A DNA stretch of 20,778 nt from DAOUFU01 sp034429275 (GTDB taxonomy: Bacteria; Chloroflexota; Anaerolineae; Aggregatilineales; Aggregatilineaceae), in the NCBI GenBank assembly GCA_034429275.1, contig DAOUFU010000201.1:1-20778 (forward strand), read 5' to 3'. The notes below the pieces were generated by a model. That model was not told the DNA's origin. It saw only the letters and a program-made list of their open reading frames with translations, and did not search any database. The position numbers were made by a program, and so were the translations under genes. Position 1 is the first letter of the stretch. Every line of letters begins with the position of its first letter. Positions 1 to 7,696 of this stretch are shown piece after piece.

Positions 1-804
1 CCACCCCCACCGCTGCCCATTTGGCATGATTCCGAGCGCGACCAGGCAGATTCCGGCTGGCGGGTGGGCGGCTATACCCGCCCCGGCACGGATCAATATG
101 GCGAATATGAATATGACGAAAAACCCAAGCGCAAAGCCAGGCGCGGCGACGAAGAAGACGTCTTCGGCGAGCCGCGCACTTTTGAATGGCACGAGGCGTG
201 GATCGCCGCCGTCACGCAGCCCGGCGTCGCCACCTTCGAGGCGCTGATCCGCGACCCGCGCGCCCGCTTCATGCGCGCCGCCTTGTGGATCGCCGCGCTG
301 CTGCTGGCCGGCTACCTGGTCCAGTTCGGCATGGTCAGCCTGTTCGGACTCAGCCTCGGCAGCCTCGACACCGCGATAGGCTCGACCATCCTGTTTGTGA
401 TCTGCGCGCCGGTGGCTGTGCTGCTGGGCTTCCTCGGCCTGACCATCGGCTGGGGGTCGCAGCATCTCGCCGCCAAAGTGTTGGGCGGCAAGGGCACCTT
501 CGAGCAGCTGTTTTATGCCAACTCGTGCTATTATGCGCCGCTGATGGTGGCGAGCGTGGTCACCTTTGTGCCGTGCCTGGGTACCCTGGTCGCGTTGGGT
601 CTGCTCATCTACCAGCTGACGCTCAACGTGATCTCAATGAAAGCCGTGCACGGCATGGATTGGGGGCGTTCAGTCGTCGCCTGCTTCTGGCTGATCGTGG
701 TGCTGTGCGGCTGCATGATCTGCGCGGTGATGATGCTCGCGCCTTCGGCCAGCTCGCTGCAGCAGTTCATCGAAAGCCTGTACACCGCCACGCCGATCCC
801 TTGA
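1..804 (+). CDS. Yip1-family multi-pass membrane protein (5' end missing)
   Basis: The frame is open from base 1, so the gene very likely begins upstream of the window. A GTG at 64 could start it but has no clear ribosome site. The visible product has a polar, acidic and Tyr-rich cytoplasmic N-terminus (YGEYEYDEKPKRK), then FEALIRDPRARF, the kind of segment that precedes the membrane domain in bacterial Yip1 proteins. About five hydrophobic segments follow (near ALWIAALLLAGYLVQFG, TILFVICAPVAVLLGFLG, LMVASVVTFVPCLGTLVALGLL, VVACFWLIVVLCGCMICAVMML). Yip1 proteins are membrane proteins of unclear role in bacteria, so no substrate is inferred. A long cruciform-capable hairpin follows the stop. 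Family call is by overall pattern only. Confidence 0.75.
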   Translation, partial: PPPPLPIWHDSERDQADSGWRVGGYTRPGTDQYGEYEYDEKPKRKARRGDEEDVFGEPRTFEWHEAWIAAVTQPGVATFEALIRDPRARFMRAALWIAALLLAGYLVQFGMVSLFGLSLGSLDTAIGSTILFVICAPVAVLLGFLGLTIGWGSQHLAAKVLGGKGTFEQLFYANSCYYAPLMVASVVTFVPCLGTLVALGLLIYQLTLNVISMKAVHGMDWGRSVVACFWLIVVLCGCMICAVMMLAPSASSLQQFIESLYTATPIP

Positions 805-812
805 GCATAGAT

Positions 813-862
813 GCACACCTGGCAGGCGCGCTCAGTGGGGCGCGCGCTCAACCAGTGTGTGC
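813..862. terminator. Long imperfect hairpin after the Yip1 gene
   Basis: The outer arms GCACACCTGG (813-822) and CCAGTGTGTGC (852-862) pair with a one-base bulge. Inside them GCGCGC (826-831) pairs with GCGCGC (840-845). The structure starts 8 bp past the Yip1 stop and has no T-tract, so it may be a factor-assisted terminator or simply a transcript 3' end. Confidence 0.45.
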
Positions 863-966
863 GCAGATGGGCAGGATACGGTACCATTAGTGCAGCGCGC
901 CGTTTGGGCGGCGCAGCAATAGGGGGATTTCGAAAAAGGAGACGGGCGCGATCCTGCGCACACACC

Positions 967-1347
967 ATGAGCAAACGCATCCTGGTCGTAGAAGACAACC
1001 CAGACAATCGCATCCTGATCACCGACGTGTTGGCTTCGATGGGGTTCGAGGTGCTGGTCGCCAACGACGGCAGTGAAGGGGTTGCCATGACCCGGCAGCA
1101 CATCCCCGACCTGGTCCTGATGGACCTCTCGCTGCCCGTCAAAGATGGCTGGGTGGCCGCCGGTGAAATCAAGGCCGACGAGGCGCTCAAGCACATCCCG
1201 GTCATCGCGCTCACCGCTCACGCGATGGTGGGCGACCGCGAAAAAGCCATCAAAGCGGGGTGCGACGATTACATCTCCAAGCCGATTGACCTGCGTGAGC
1301 TAACCAGCAAGCTGAAGCACTTCCTGGAGCCTGCTGCCGGGGCCTGA
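967..1347 (+). CDS. Stand-alone CheY/DivK-like response regulator receiver
   Basis: This 126-aa protein is a single receiver domain with no output domain. The acidic pocket is E9-D10, the phospho-acceptor is D53 (LVLMDLSLP), the switch residue is T83 (VIALTAHAM) and the invariant Lys is K105 (YISKP). The gene is read from the ATG at 967, where the receiver fold begins; the longer frame from 811 adds a non-homologous Arg-rich stretch. The nearest purine-rich run, AAAAAGGAG near 934, lies unusually far upstream (over 20 nt), so the start is secure by homology but not by ribosome site. Such receivers act by protein-protein contact or as phosphorelay intermediates. No kinase is adjacent on this strand, but five lie 8-17 kb away in the window, including hybrids and near-hybrids that could use it (inference). 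Confidence 0.93.
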   Translation: MSKRILVVEDNPDNRILITDVLASMGFEVLVANDGSEGVAMTRQHIPDLVLMDLSLPVKDGWVAAGEIKADEALKHIPVIALTAHAMVGDREKAIKAGCDDYISKPIDLRELTSKLKHFLEPAAGA

Positions 1348-1463
1348 CCCGGCGACCGTTGAAGCGGCGCGGACGCGTCTGGCCAGGGCGCACATGTACA
1401 CGCGCGCCTTACCGAGGCGTGTCCACGCTCAATACCTGCCCCTGCACTATGCCCTTCGCCCGG

Positions 1464-1492
1464 TTTCCCTCGTGCGCAGAATCGGCTATGAT
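1464..1492 (+). promoter_or_regulatory. Possible promoter for the prolyl isomerase gene
   Basis: TATGAT at 1487-1492 is a good -10 box. A weak -35-like TTTCCC lies at 1464-1469 with 17-bp spacing. The start codon is about 70 nt downstream of the expected transcription start. Confidence 0.4.
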
Positions 1493-1569
1493 AGTCTCCA
1501 GATCGTCTTTCTATCCTGTACAGTTCGCTGTCACCGGCATTCCGGTGATATGGACCGGCTAAGGACTGC

Positions 1570-2712
1570 GTGCACTTGACCGCGTTTCCCCGTTTGCTCA
1601 CCGGGCGCGCTGCCCGATGGTTGGTGATGGCCCTCTTGCTGCTGGCCGGGTTTTCCGCCGCGCGCGCCCAGGACTATTCGCCGGTATCGACCGTTAACGG
1701 CGATGTCATCACGCGCGAGGCGTTTTTCCAGCGCCTGCGCTTCGTGCGCTGGCAGTACCTGCGCGAGATCGAAATGCTGCACTCGGTCACCGGCGGCAAT
1801 TTCGCCCTCATGCCCGACTACCTGAATTCGCGCCTGTCCGATCTGCGCCAGCCCGCCCAGCTGGGCGACGCCGTGCTCACTCAGCTGGAAGAGGAGCGCC
1901 TGCTGTGGCAGACCGGCGAGGCCTTGGGCGTGGTGCCCACGCTCGAAGATGCGCAGGAAACAGAGGCCGCCTTCTTCTCCGGCTGGACCGGTGTCGCCGT
2001 CGATAAGCTCGCTACCGACCCCACCGCGCAGGAGTTCATCGCGCGCTGGTATGCGAATGCAACCGCTGCCTCCGGGCTGAGCGAAAACGACATCCGCATC
2101 GTCTTTGAGACCGAGGCGCTGCGCGCCGCGCTCTATAACCACCTGGCGGCCAATGTCCCGCGCGAGGAGCCTGCCGTGTTTCTGCGCGGAATCCTGTGCG
2201 CCTTCCATCCCGACAACCCGCGCGACACCACCGCGCCAACCGAGGCCGAGCGCGCCGCCGCCCAGGACTGTGTCGAGCGCGCGCTGGACCAGTTGGCCTT
2301 CGGGCAGCCCTTCGCCAATGTCGCCGCCGCCTATTCGCAGGATTCCGGCAGCGGGTCGGGCGGCGCGCTCGGCTGGATTCTCGAAAGCTACCTGGCCGAA
2401 CCCTATCTGAAGGCCATCGAAGGGGCTGCCGACGGCGCGATTGTCGGCCCGGTGGAGATGCCGTTTGGCCTGCATATCATCCAGGTGGACCAGCGGCGAA
2501 TGCAGCCCTTGACCGACTCCGAATTCCAGGAAGCCGTGCAGGGATACTTCCGGCTGTGGCTCGAAAAACTCTGGGCCGATGCCACCGTGACTCGCGCGCC
2601 CGATTGGGATGCCAATCTTCCGGCGGACCCGGACCTGTCTACCCTTTCCGACGCAGTACGCGCGGACGTGGACGCCTTCCTCGCGGCGCAAGGCGCTGCC
2701 GGAGAGTCCTGA
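1570..2712 (+). CDS. Secreted/membrane-anchored PpiC-type peptidyl-prolyl isomerase
   Basis: The 380-aa product begins at a GTG (1570) with AAGGA five bases upstream. A signal peptide or anchor spans residues 14-33 (RWLVMALLLLAGFSAARA, possible cleavage after ARA). An N-terminal SurA/PrsA-like region follows (TVNGDVITREAFFQRLRF, residues 41-58, typical of SurA_N-type chaperone domains), with helical segments to about 195. A parvulin (PpiC) domain occupies about 200-310 and includes the ILCAFHPDN strand, SGGALGWILESYL and VGPVEMPFGLHIIQVDQRR. Such proteins isomerise prolyl bonds and chaperone proteins after export. The next gene starts 57 bp downstream on the same strand and may be co-transcribed. 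The fold assignment is firm; the client proteins are unknown. Confidence 0.88.
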   Translation: MHLTAFPRLLTGRAARWLVMALLLLAGFSAARAQDYSPVSTVNGDVITREAFFQRLRFVRWQYLREIEMLHSVTGGNFALMPDYLNSRLSDLRQPAQLGDAVLTQLEEERLLWQTGEALGVVPTLEDAQETEAAFFSGWTGVAVDKLATDPTAQEFIARWYANATAASGLSENDIRIVFETEALRAALYNHLAANVPREEPAVFLRGILCAFHPDNPRDTTAPTEAERAAAQDCVERALDQLAFGQPFANVAAAYSQDSGSGSGGALGWILESYLAEPYLKAIEGAADGAIVGPVEMPFGLHIIQVDQRRMQPLTDSEFQEAVQGYFRLWLEKLWADATVTRAPDWDANLPADPDLSTLSDAVRADVDAFLAAQGAAGES

Positions 2713-2769
2713 CAGCGTCCAGTGATGGCCGAATGTGTCCGCACTTATTAGCTTACGTTGGGGGAATTC

Positions 2770-3333
2770 ATGAGATCTCAAAGCACTATCCGGCAAGGGT
2801 ATGTCTCGGCAGATTTCATCAACCTGACCTACCGCATCAGTGGGGATGTGTCAGTTCGAGCCGAGACGCTGCTCGACCAGCTCAACGATCACATGGCGTT
2901 TTTCATCACGGTGGAGCGGATGTTTGTCTCGCCGCTCAACGATCCGGCCACCCTCACCGGTAACTTCGAGACCGGCGAAGTGCGCAAAGACCGGTTGGCG
3001 ATGGTGGTGCTCAACCGCTCCGAAGACGGCATGCCCCAGCGCAGGGGGCGTTATGAAGGGCGCGACCATGTCGATACCGATGTCTTCATCGTGGTGGCGG
3101 GCTTCGAGGTGCGCGGTCGAATTCGCCAGCACCCCACCGTGAATATTGCCAATATGCTGCGCACTACGCCGGAGATGTTCGTGCCCGTGTTCGATGCCCA
3201 GGCGACGATGAGCGCCCGGCGGCAGATCGTCTTCCAGGGCGGGGCCATCCTGGTCAACCGCTCACAGTTCGAGGTCTTCACGGTGGGTGGCGTTCACCGG
3301 CAGCCGGCTGCTGGCGGTCTGCGCACACCGTGA
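2770..3333 (+). CDS. Conserved-looking protein of unknown function
   Basis: I do not recognise this 187-aa protein. I chose the ATG at 2770 because a G-rich ribosome site (TTGGGGGAA, 2758-2766) sits just before it; a TTG at 2758 would add four residues but lies within that site. There is no signal peptide or membrane segment. The chain looks beta-rich, with alternating hydrophobic strands (FINLTYRISGDVSV, LAMVVLNRSED, DVFIVVAGFEVRGRI, RRQIVFQGGAILVNRSQFEVFTVGG) and one helix around ETLLDQLNDHMAFF. The last dozen residues are a Gly/Pro/Arg tail. It follows the prolyl isomerase by 57 bp, but nothing in the sequence ties their functions together. A copy of the 112-bp palindromic repeat begins 49 bp after its stop. 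Confidence 0.75.
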   Translation: MRSQSTIRQGYVSADFINLTYRISGDVSVRAETLLDQLNDHMAFFITVERMFVSPLNDPATLTGNFETGEVRKDRLAMVVLNRSEDGMPQRRGRYEGRDHVDTDVFIVVAGFEVRGRIRQHPTVNIANMLRTTPEMFVPVFDAQATMSARRQIVFQGGAILVNRSQFEVFTVGGVHRQPAAGGLRTP

Positions 3334-3382
3334 CATGCAGGGCGTATTCCATGTTCGGGGCATGAGACTGTGGGGGTTGCCC

Positions 3383-3494
3383 GGCCTCACCCCCGCGCGG
3401 CCCAAACCGGGCCGCTCCGCCCCCTCTCCGAAAATTTTCGGAGAGGGGGCAGACCAGGCGCCTCCCATGAGGCGCGCAGGTCGGGGGTGAGGCC
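3383..3494 (+). repeat. 112-bp palindromic repeat, copy 1
   Basis: Perfect 13-bp terminal inverted repeats, GGCCTCACCCCCG (3383-3395) and CGGGGGTGAGGCC (3482-3494), bound three internal hairpins. The first is GCGGCCC/GGGCCGC with a 5-nt loop. The second is a perfect 32-bp palindrome with no loop (3419-3450, centred on AAAATTTT). The third is GCGCCTC/GAGGCGC with a 4-nt loop. The reverse complement of copy 2 (18745-18856) matches at 108 of 112 positions. The element encodes nothing and looks like a MITE or REP-type repeat. Confidence 0.9.
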
Positions 3495-3542
3495 AGCCGT
3501 TCGCCCACCCCCTATCCGCTCAACTTATCGTAATGCATAACG

Positions 3543-3569
3543 GGGGCGAAGTCCTCGCAATTTCGCCCC
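3543..3569. other. Hairpin upstream of the receiver-CpaE gene
   Basis: GGGGCGAA (3543-3550) pairs perfectly with TTCGCCCC (3562-3569) across an 11-nt loop. It sits upstream of the likely promoter at 3626, so it may end incoming transcripts rather than act in a leader. No T-tract follows. Confidence 0.4.
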
Positions 3570-3622
3570 TAATTTGGAATGCACCCGAAATACACGCACT
3601 GTGAGTCGCACTGTGCGCGCTG

Positions 3623-3631
3623 TGCTACAAT
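3623..3631 (+). promoter_or_regulatory. Extended -10 promoter for the receiver-CpaE gene
   Basis: TGCTACAAT is an extended -10 element (TG-n-TACAAT). No convincing -35 box is visible at 16-18 bp. It lies about 75 bp before the chosen start codon. Similar TACAAT boxes precede the genes at 5361 (+) and 13918 (-). Confidence 0.5.
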
Positions 3632-3705
3632 AGGAACCACAAGCCGGATCGATGCTCGACGCCGTGCCAGGTGGGGCGCGGCGGCGCTAGGTGGGAAAAA
3701 TACGT

Positions 3706-5103
3706 ATGGCTCAAATACTGCTGATTGATGACGATTCCAACCTGTTACAGATGGTGAAATTGATGCTGGAACGGGTCGGCCACACGGTCACCACGTCAAT
3801 GGATGGTGAACGCGGCATCAAGATGGCCGGAACCGACAAGCCCGACCTGGCGATCATCGACGTGATGATGCCCGGCCTGAGCGGCTATGACGTGGTGCGC
3901 AAAATGCGCGATGACCCCGCTACTGCGCAGATCCCGATCATCATCCTCACCGCGCGCAGCCAGCCGATGGATAAGCAGATGGCGCTCGAAGCCGGGGCCA
4001 ATGCGTTCCTTTCTAAGCCCATCACCTCGCACGAACTCACCTCGCGGGTCGAAGCCGTGCTCAAGGCCGGGGTGAACTTCCGCGTGCACACCGGTTTGAT
4101 TACCGAGCCGATGCGCCAGGCCGCTGTCAGCGCTGCCGAGGCGGAATCGCCCGCCGAGACCGAACCGCCCGCGCCCGCGCCGGGCGCACCCATCACCCCC
4201 GCCATGCCGACTCGCCCACCGGGTGTGCCATCTGCCGCGCCGGGTGGGCAGCCGCGCCCAGGAACACCGGCCATTCGCCCGCTCTCTCCGCCGCAGCAGC
4301 TCCGCCCCATCACACCGCAAGAGCCGCCGCCCGGAGTCTCGCGCCCGCCCACCACCGCCGACCTGCAGCCCCTGCCCATCGGCGAGCTGCCCGTGATCGC
4401 GGTGGCCAGCCTGCGCGGGGGATCGGGCACGACAACCGTCGCGGTCAATCTCGCCTTCCTGCTGGCCAGCCGGGGGCGGCGCATCTGCCTGACCGACCTG
4501 AGCACGTCCAGCGGTCACATCGCGCTCCAGCTCCATCTGCCGACTAATAGCCACTGGGGGCAGTTGCTCAAAGCGGGCGATAACCCCAATACCCAGATGG
4601 TCACCGGGCTGCTGACCAAACACCCCAAGTTCGAGGTTTCGGTGCTGGCCGCGCCGCCCATGCCCTCGCCGCAGACGCTCAGCACGCCGGCCACCTCGAA
4701 CATTCTCAAGGAACTGGGCGGGGTGTTCCAGCACGTCGTGGTCGATGTGCCGCACCTCGATGTCGCTACCGTGGGCGCGCTCAAGACCGCCAATGCCGTG
4801 ATTGTCGTCATGACCGACGACCCGGCCTCGGTGCAGACTACCGGCCAGTTCCTGGTCGCCCTGCAAAAGCTGGGCGTCGAGATGGCCCAGGTGCGGCTGC
4901 TGCTCAACCATGTGCGCCCGACTTCGGATGTGCCCGTCGAGACCATTCAGAAGGCGCTCAAACGCCAGATCGCGGCTGAACTGCCCTACGACGCCAACCA
5001 GATGAACGCCATCCGGCGCGGCACGCCGCTGGTCATCGGCACGCCCGAAAGCGCCTTCACGCGCGAGATGGTGCGGCTGGCCCGGACCCTGGCCACAACG
5101 TAA
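3706..5103 (+). CDS. Receiver-MinD/CpaE-like ATPase fusion
   Basis: The 465-aa product starts at the ATG at 3706, with AGGTGGG ten bases upstream; a GTG at 3691 lies within that site. Residues 1-122 are a receiver domain with acidic D8-D9, phospho-acceptor D52 (LAIIDVMMPG), T82 and K104 (FLSKP). A Pro/Ala-rich linker runs over about 145-225. Residues 228-465 form a MinD/ParA-type domain of the CpaE/TadZ kind. Its P-loop region reads SLRGGSGTTTVAVNLA (235-250), with Arg237 at the signature-Lys position and Thr242 in place of the P-loop Lys. CpaE proteins position Tad pilus or polar machinery, but no tad/cpa genes lie nearby, so the partner is unknown. Altered P-loops are common in CpaE/TadZ, so it may bind nucleotide weakly or not at all. 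Confidence 0.85.
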   Translation: MAQILLIDDDSNLLQMVKLMLERVGHTVTTSMDGERGIKMAGTDKPDLAIIDVMMPGLSGYDVVRKMRDDPATAQIPIIILTARSQPMDKQMALEAGANAFLSKPITSHELTSRVEAVLKAGVNFRVHTGLITEPMRQAAVSAAEAESPAETEPPAPAPGAPITPAMPTRPPGVPSAAPGGQPRPGTPAIRPLSPPQQLRPITPQEPPPGVSRPPTTADLQPLPIGELPVIAVASLRGGSGTTTVAVNLAFLLASRGRRICLTDLSTSSGHIALQLHLPTNSHWGQLLKAGDNPNTQMVTGLLTKHPKFEVSVLAAPPMPSPQTLSTPATSNILKELGGVFQHVVVDVPHLDVATVGALKTANAVIVVMTDDPASVQTTGQFLVALQKLGVEMAQVRLLLNHVRPTSDVPVETIQKALKRQIAAELPYDANQMNAIRRGTPLVIGTPESAFTREMVRLARTLATT

Positions 5104-5212
5104 ATCGGGCCGCCCCGGTTGTGATTCCGGCGGGTGGGTCGCGCGGTGGCTGAGCGCCAGGGTGCGCCCCGGCGTTTTTCCCAACGCTTACCCGCCGCAC
5201 GCCAACCGGTCG

Positions 5213-5241
5213 GGGACATTCGCCCCCGAATGCGTTACAAT
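5213..5241 (+). promoter_or_regulatory. Possible promoter for the secreted LGFP-like gene
   Basis: GGGACA (5213-5218) and TACAAT (5236-5241) are separated by 17 bp and resemble sigma70 -35 and -10 boxes. The leader would be about 110 nt. I see no strong structure in the leader. Confidence 0.45.
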
Positions 5242-5360
5242 CGGGTTGTGCGACTATCACCGCGCTCTGCACCGCGCAGACCGCATTTTTGCGCGTATGT
5301 CATGCGTATGTTCGTTTTGCAGCTTTGTTGTGCAGGCAAGCTATGCAAGCAGGAGACACC

Positions 5361-6176
5361 ATGTCGAAACGTTTGATGATCACGACCACAACCGCCAGCC
5401 TGGCGCTGGTGATGATTCTTGTCCTGGCGCTGGGCGCTCTCCCGGCGCTGGGCCAGTTCCCCGGCGAAGACCCGACCGCCTGGCAGGGCACCGTCGATGC
5501 CTCGGTCGCCGACCTGTTCACTCAGACCGCCGCCGCGCCCCGCAACGCGGCCATGACTCAGGCCGTGGGCACCGCCTTTGTCGCCGCGCAGACGGCTACC
5601 GCCGCGGCCCTTGTGCAGGTTGTGCCGACTGAGACATCGGTGCCGCCCAGCGCCACGCCCGAACCCGCGCAGCCCACCGCGCGCCCGGAGATGTTCCCGA
5701 CCGATACCATCGCCGATGTGCAGGTGGCCTACCAGGAATTTGAGCGCGGCTACATGTACTGGCTGCGCGTCAACCGCCAGATTTGGGTCGCCGCCGCCGA
5801 TGCTGCCAACCCCACCACCGGGACCTGGTTCTGCTATGAGGACACCTTCCAGGAAGGCGAACCGGAGACCGATCCCGCTCTGGTGCCGCCGGATGGCCTG
5901 TACCAGCCCCGGCGCGGTTTTGGCAAGCTGTGGCGCAACACGCCCGGCGTGCGCGATTCGTTGGGGTGGGCCACCATCCCCGAAGCAGAGATGGTCAGCC
6001 AGTACCGCTATATTCCCGGCGGCACGGTCGATGCCAACGGCGTCTTCACGCCCGGCCCCGGCGAGCATCGCCTGCTGACCCTGCGGAGCGGCGTGATCGC
6101 CTTCACCGAAGAAGCCATCGTGGGGGACTGCGTGGGCGGCAGGTGGCGGCTGATCCCGCTCGGCCAGGCGGATTGA
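5361..6176 (+). CDS. Secreted protein with LGFP-like repeat
   Basis: The 271-aa product starts at the ATG at 5361, with AGGAG five bases upstream; an upstream in-frame ATG at 5289 lacks such a site. Residues 9-31 form a signal peptide (LALVMILVLALGALPALG). A Thr/Ala/Pro-rich stretch (55-110) looks like a surface spacer. A globular C-terminal part (about 115-271) contains FERGYMYWLRVNRQIWVA and GFGKLWRNTPGVRDSLGWA (185-203), an LGFP-like motif I associate with extracellular proteins of Chloroflexota. Two Cys (C158, C257) may form a disulfide. It is probably exported and bound to the wall or carbohydrate, but that is inference from the repeat type. A hairpin shared with the convergent mscS gene follows its stop. 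Confidence 0.75.
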   Translation: MSKRLMITTTTASLALVMILVLALGALPALGQFPGEDPTAWQGTVDASVADLFTQTAAAPRNAAMTQAVGTAFVAAQTATAAALVQVVPTETSVPPSATPEPAQPTARPEMFPTDTIADVQVAYQEFERGYMYWLRVNRQIWVAAADAANPTTGTWFCYEDTFQEGEPETDPALVPPDGLYQPRRGFGKLWRNTPGVRDSLGWATIPEAEMVSQYRYIPGGTVDANGVFTPGPGEHRLLTLRSGVIAFTEEAIVGDCVGGRWRLIPLGQAD

Positions 6177-6210
6177 CCCCTCACCCCAGGCTTACACGCC
6201 ACGACACAAA

Positions 6211-6241
6211 ACATGGGGCACAGCACGGCTGCGCCCCATGT
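6211..6241. terminator. Bidirectional terminator between convergent genes
   Basis: ACATGGGGC (6211-6219) pairs perfectly with GCCCCATGT (6233-6241) over a 13-nt loop. The plus strand continues GTGTTTATT and the minus strand continues TTTGTGTCG. Its place between two convergent stop codons fits a shared terminator. Confidence 0.65.
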
Positions 6242-6292
6242 GTGTTTATTCGTTCCCCTGGCCGGGCGATGACCGGACCGCCCCGGCCCGCT

Positions 6293-7522
6293 CTATGCTG
6301 AGCCGGGATCGTTCTCGGCGTCGTCCGGCATGGGCGAATTGGTGGCGGTCGATGTGCTCGGCTCCGGCTTGAGCGGGGGCAGCGGCGGCACGAATACCTC
6401 GGCGGCAGCGGCAGCTTCCGCAGCCTCGCCCGGCGTGGCCGGCACCTGCTGAGGCGCGCTGGGCGCGATGATCCCATACTCGTTCAGCAGGCGCATAATG
6501 CGCAGGTTGATGTTTTGCCGCGCCGCCTGGAAGTCGTTCCAACCGGGGATTTTCATGAAGCAGATGATCATGATATTCAGCGTTTTGGCGTCGAAATCGG
6601 TGAACTGCACCACCACCGAATCCGGCTCGACCGCCGGGTGAGCGCGCAGCATGGCGCGAATCGACTGCACCAGCGCGAGCACCTGCTCCGGCGAATGCGT
6701 CACATCAATCCCCAGCGTCATATTCAGGCGGCGCTTGGTCAGCCGCGACCAATTGGTGACGTTGGCGTTCATGATGGTGTTGTTCGGGATGGTGACCAGC
6801 GCCTGGTCCAGCGCCCGGATGCGCGTACTGCGGAAGCCCAGGTGCTCAACCGTCCCGCTCACCGTGCCGATGACCACGTAATCGCCTTCATTGAACGGCT
6901 CGTCGGCCAGGATCACAAAATAGCCGAGCAGGTTGGCCAGCGTGTCTTTGGTCGCCAGCGCGACCGCCGCCCCGGCGATACCGAACCCGGCGATCAGCCC
7001 GTTCACGTCCAGGTTCCACGCGCGCAAGATGGCGGCAAACCCCAGCAGCGTGATCAGCCCGCGCGTGATCTGCTTGCCCACCTGGGTAGTCTTGACCAGC
7101 AGCACGTCCGGCACCGCCGGGGAGGGCGACGCGCGCCGGTACATCCGCGCCACCAGGTCGCCCACCGGGTCCACCAGCCGGAACAGGGTCCAGAACACCG
7201 CAAACGCCACCAGCGAGTCGAAAAGCGAGTTCAGCGGCCTGTTGATCGGGCCTGGCAGCCCCAGCGCGATCACGGCCAGCGCCAGCCCGCCCAGCGTGAT
7301 CAGGAACCGCAGCGGCGGCAGCAGCGCAGCCACGAAGCGATCATCAAACCGGCTGGGGATGCGCCCGGTGAGCGGCCTGAGCAGCCGGGGCAGCACTTCG
7401 TCCAGCAGCCGCCGCGCCAGCCACACACCGATGATAATCGCCACAAACACCAGCGCCTTTTCGACGACACGCGCCGCGTCCGCACCCAGTCCAAGCTCGT
7501 CGGTGAGCCAGTCGATCACCAT
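6293..7522 (-). CDS. Small-conductance mechanosensitive channel (MscS family)
   Basis: The 409-aa product starts at the ATG at 7522, with GGAGG about 5 nt upstream. Hydrophobic segments lie at about 22-40, 66-90, 98-120 and 152-170. The pore helix and beta domain are unmistakable: NGLIAGFGIAGAAVALATKDTLANLLGYFVIL (174-205), ADEPFNEGDYV (206-216), then VSGTVEHLGFRSTRIRALDQALVTIPNNTI (221-250). MscS channels open under membrane tension to release osmolytes in hypoosmotic shock. The protein is longer than E. coli MscS (286 aa): it has an extra N-terminal membrane part and a Pro/Ala/Glu-rich tail from about 355 that looks disordered. It stands alone, divergent from the gene at 7697. Confidence 0.95.
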   Translation of the reverse strand: MVIDWLTDELGLGADAARVVEKALVFVAIIIGVWLARRLLDEVLPRLLRPLTGRIPSRFDDRFVAALLPPLRFLITLGGLALAVIALGLPGPINRPLNSLFDSLVAFAVFWTLFRLVDPVGDLVARMYRRASPSPAVPDVLLVKTTQVGKQITRGLITLLGFAAILRAWNLDVNGLIAGFGIAGAAVALATKDTLANLLGYFVILADEPFNEGDYVVIGTVSGTVEHLGFRSTRIRALDQALVTIPNNTIMNANVTNWSRLTKRRLNMTLGIDVTHSPEQVLALVQSIRAMLRAHPAVEPDSVVVQFTDFDAKTLNIMIICFMKIPGWNDFQAARQNINLRIMRLLNEYGIIAPSAPQQVPATPGEAAEAAAAAEVFVPPLPPLKPEPSTSTATNSPMPDDAENDPGSA

Positions 7523-7565
7523 ACACGCCTCCGTTCGCCATGCGTGGGCCGTTCATTCTGCCCCT

Positions 7566-7594
7566 ACCATAAGCGGTTCCGGCCCCCCGCGCAA
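7566..7594 (-). promoter_or_regulatory. Promoter for mscS
   Basis: Read on the minus strand, TTGCGC (7594-7589) and TATGGT (7571-7566) are spaced by exactly 17 bp. The start codon follows about 44 nt after the -10 box. Confidence 0.5.
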
Positions 7595-7610
7595 GCCGCC
7601 AAATCGATTG

Positions 7611-7639
7611 TTGCCCATTTCGCCAAAGCCTGAGACAAT
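7611..7639 (+). promoter_or_regulatory. Promoter for the DUF4380-like gene
   Basis: TTGCCC (7611-7616) and GACAAT (7634-7639) are spaced by 17 bp. This pair and the mscS promoter are divergent and back to back, with only 16 bp between their -35 boxes. Confidence 0.45.
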
Positions 7640-7696
7640 TCACGCCGGTTTTGGCACGGCCTTTCACCTTCGGTTCACACACAAGGGAGCTGCGTA

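Larger units (their letters stand above)
3334..3705. other. 372-bp intergenic region: repeat, hairpin and promoter
   Basis: This gap holds the 112-bp palindromic repeat (3383-3494), about 42 bp of flank shared with the second copy (3495-3536), a hairpin at 3543-3569 and an extended -10 promoter near 3623-3631. I see no coding potential beyond frames that run through the repeat. Confidence 0.7.

Noticed and set aside
811..966. An N-terminal extension of the stand-alone receiver
   Set aside because: The receiver fold starts at MSKRILVVEDN; the extension is Arg-rich and overlaps the hairpin after the Yip1 gene.
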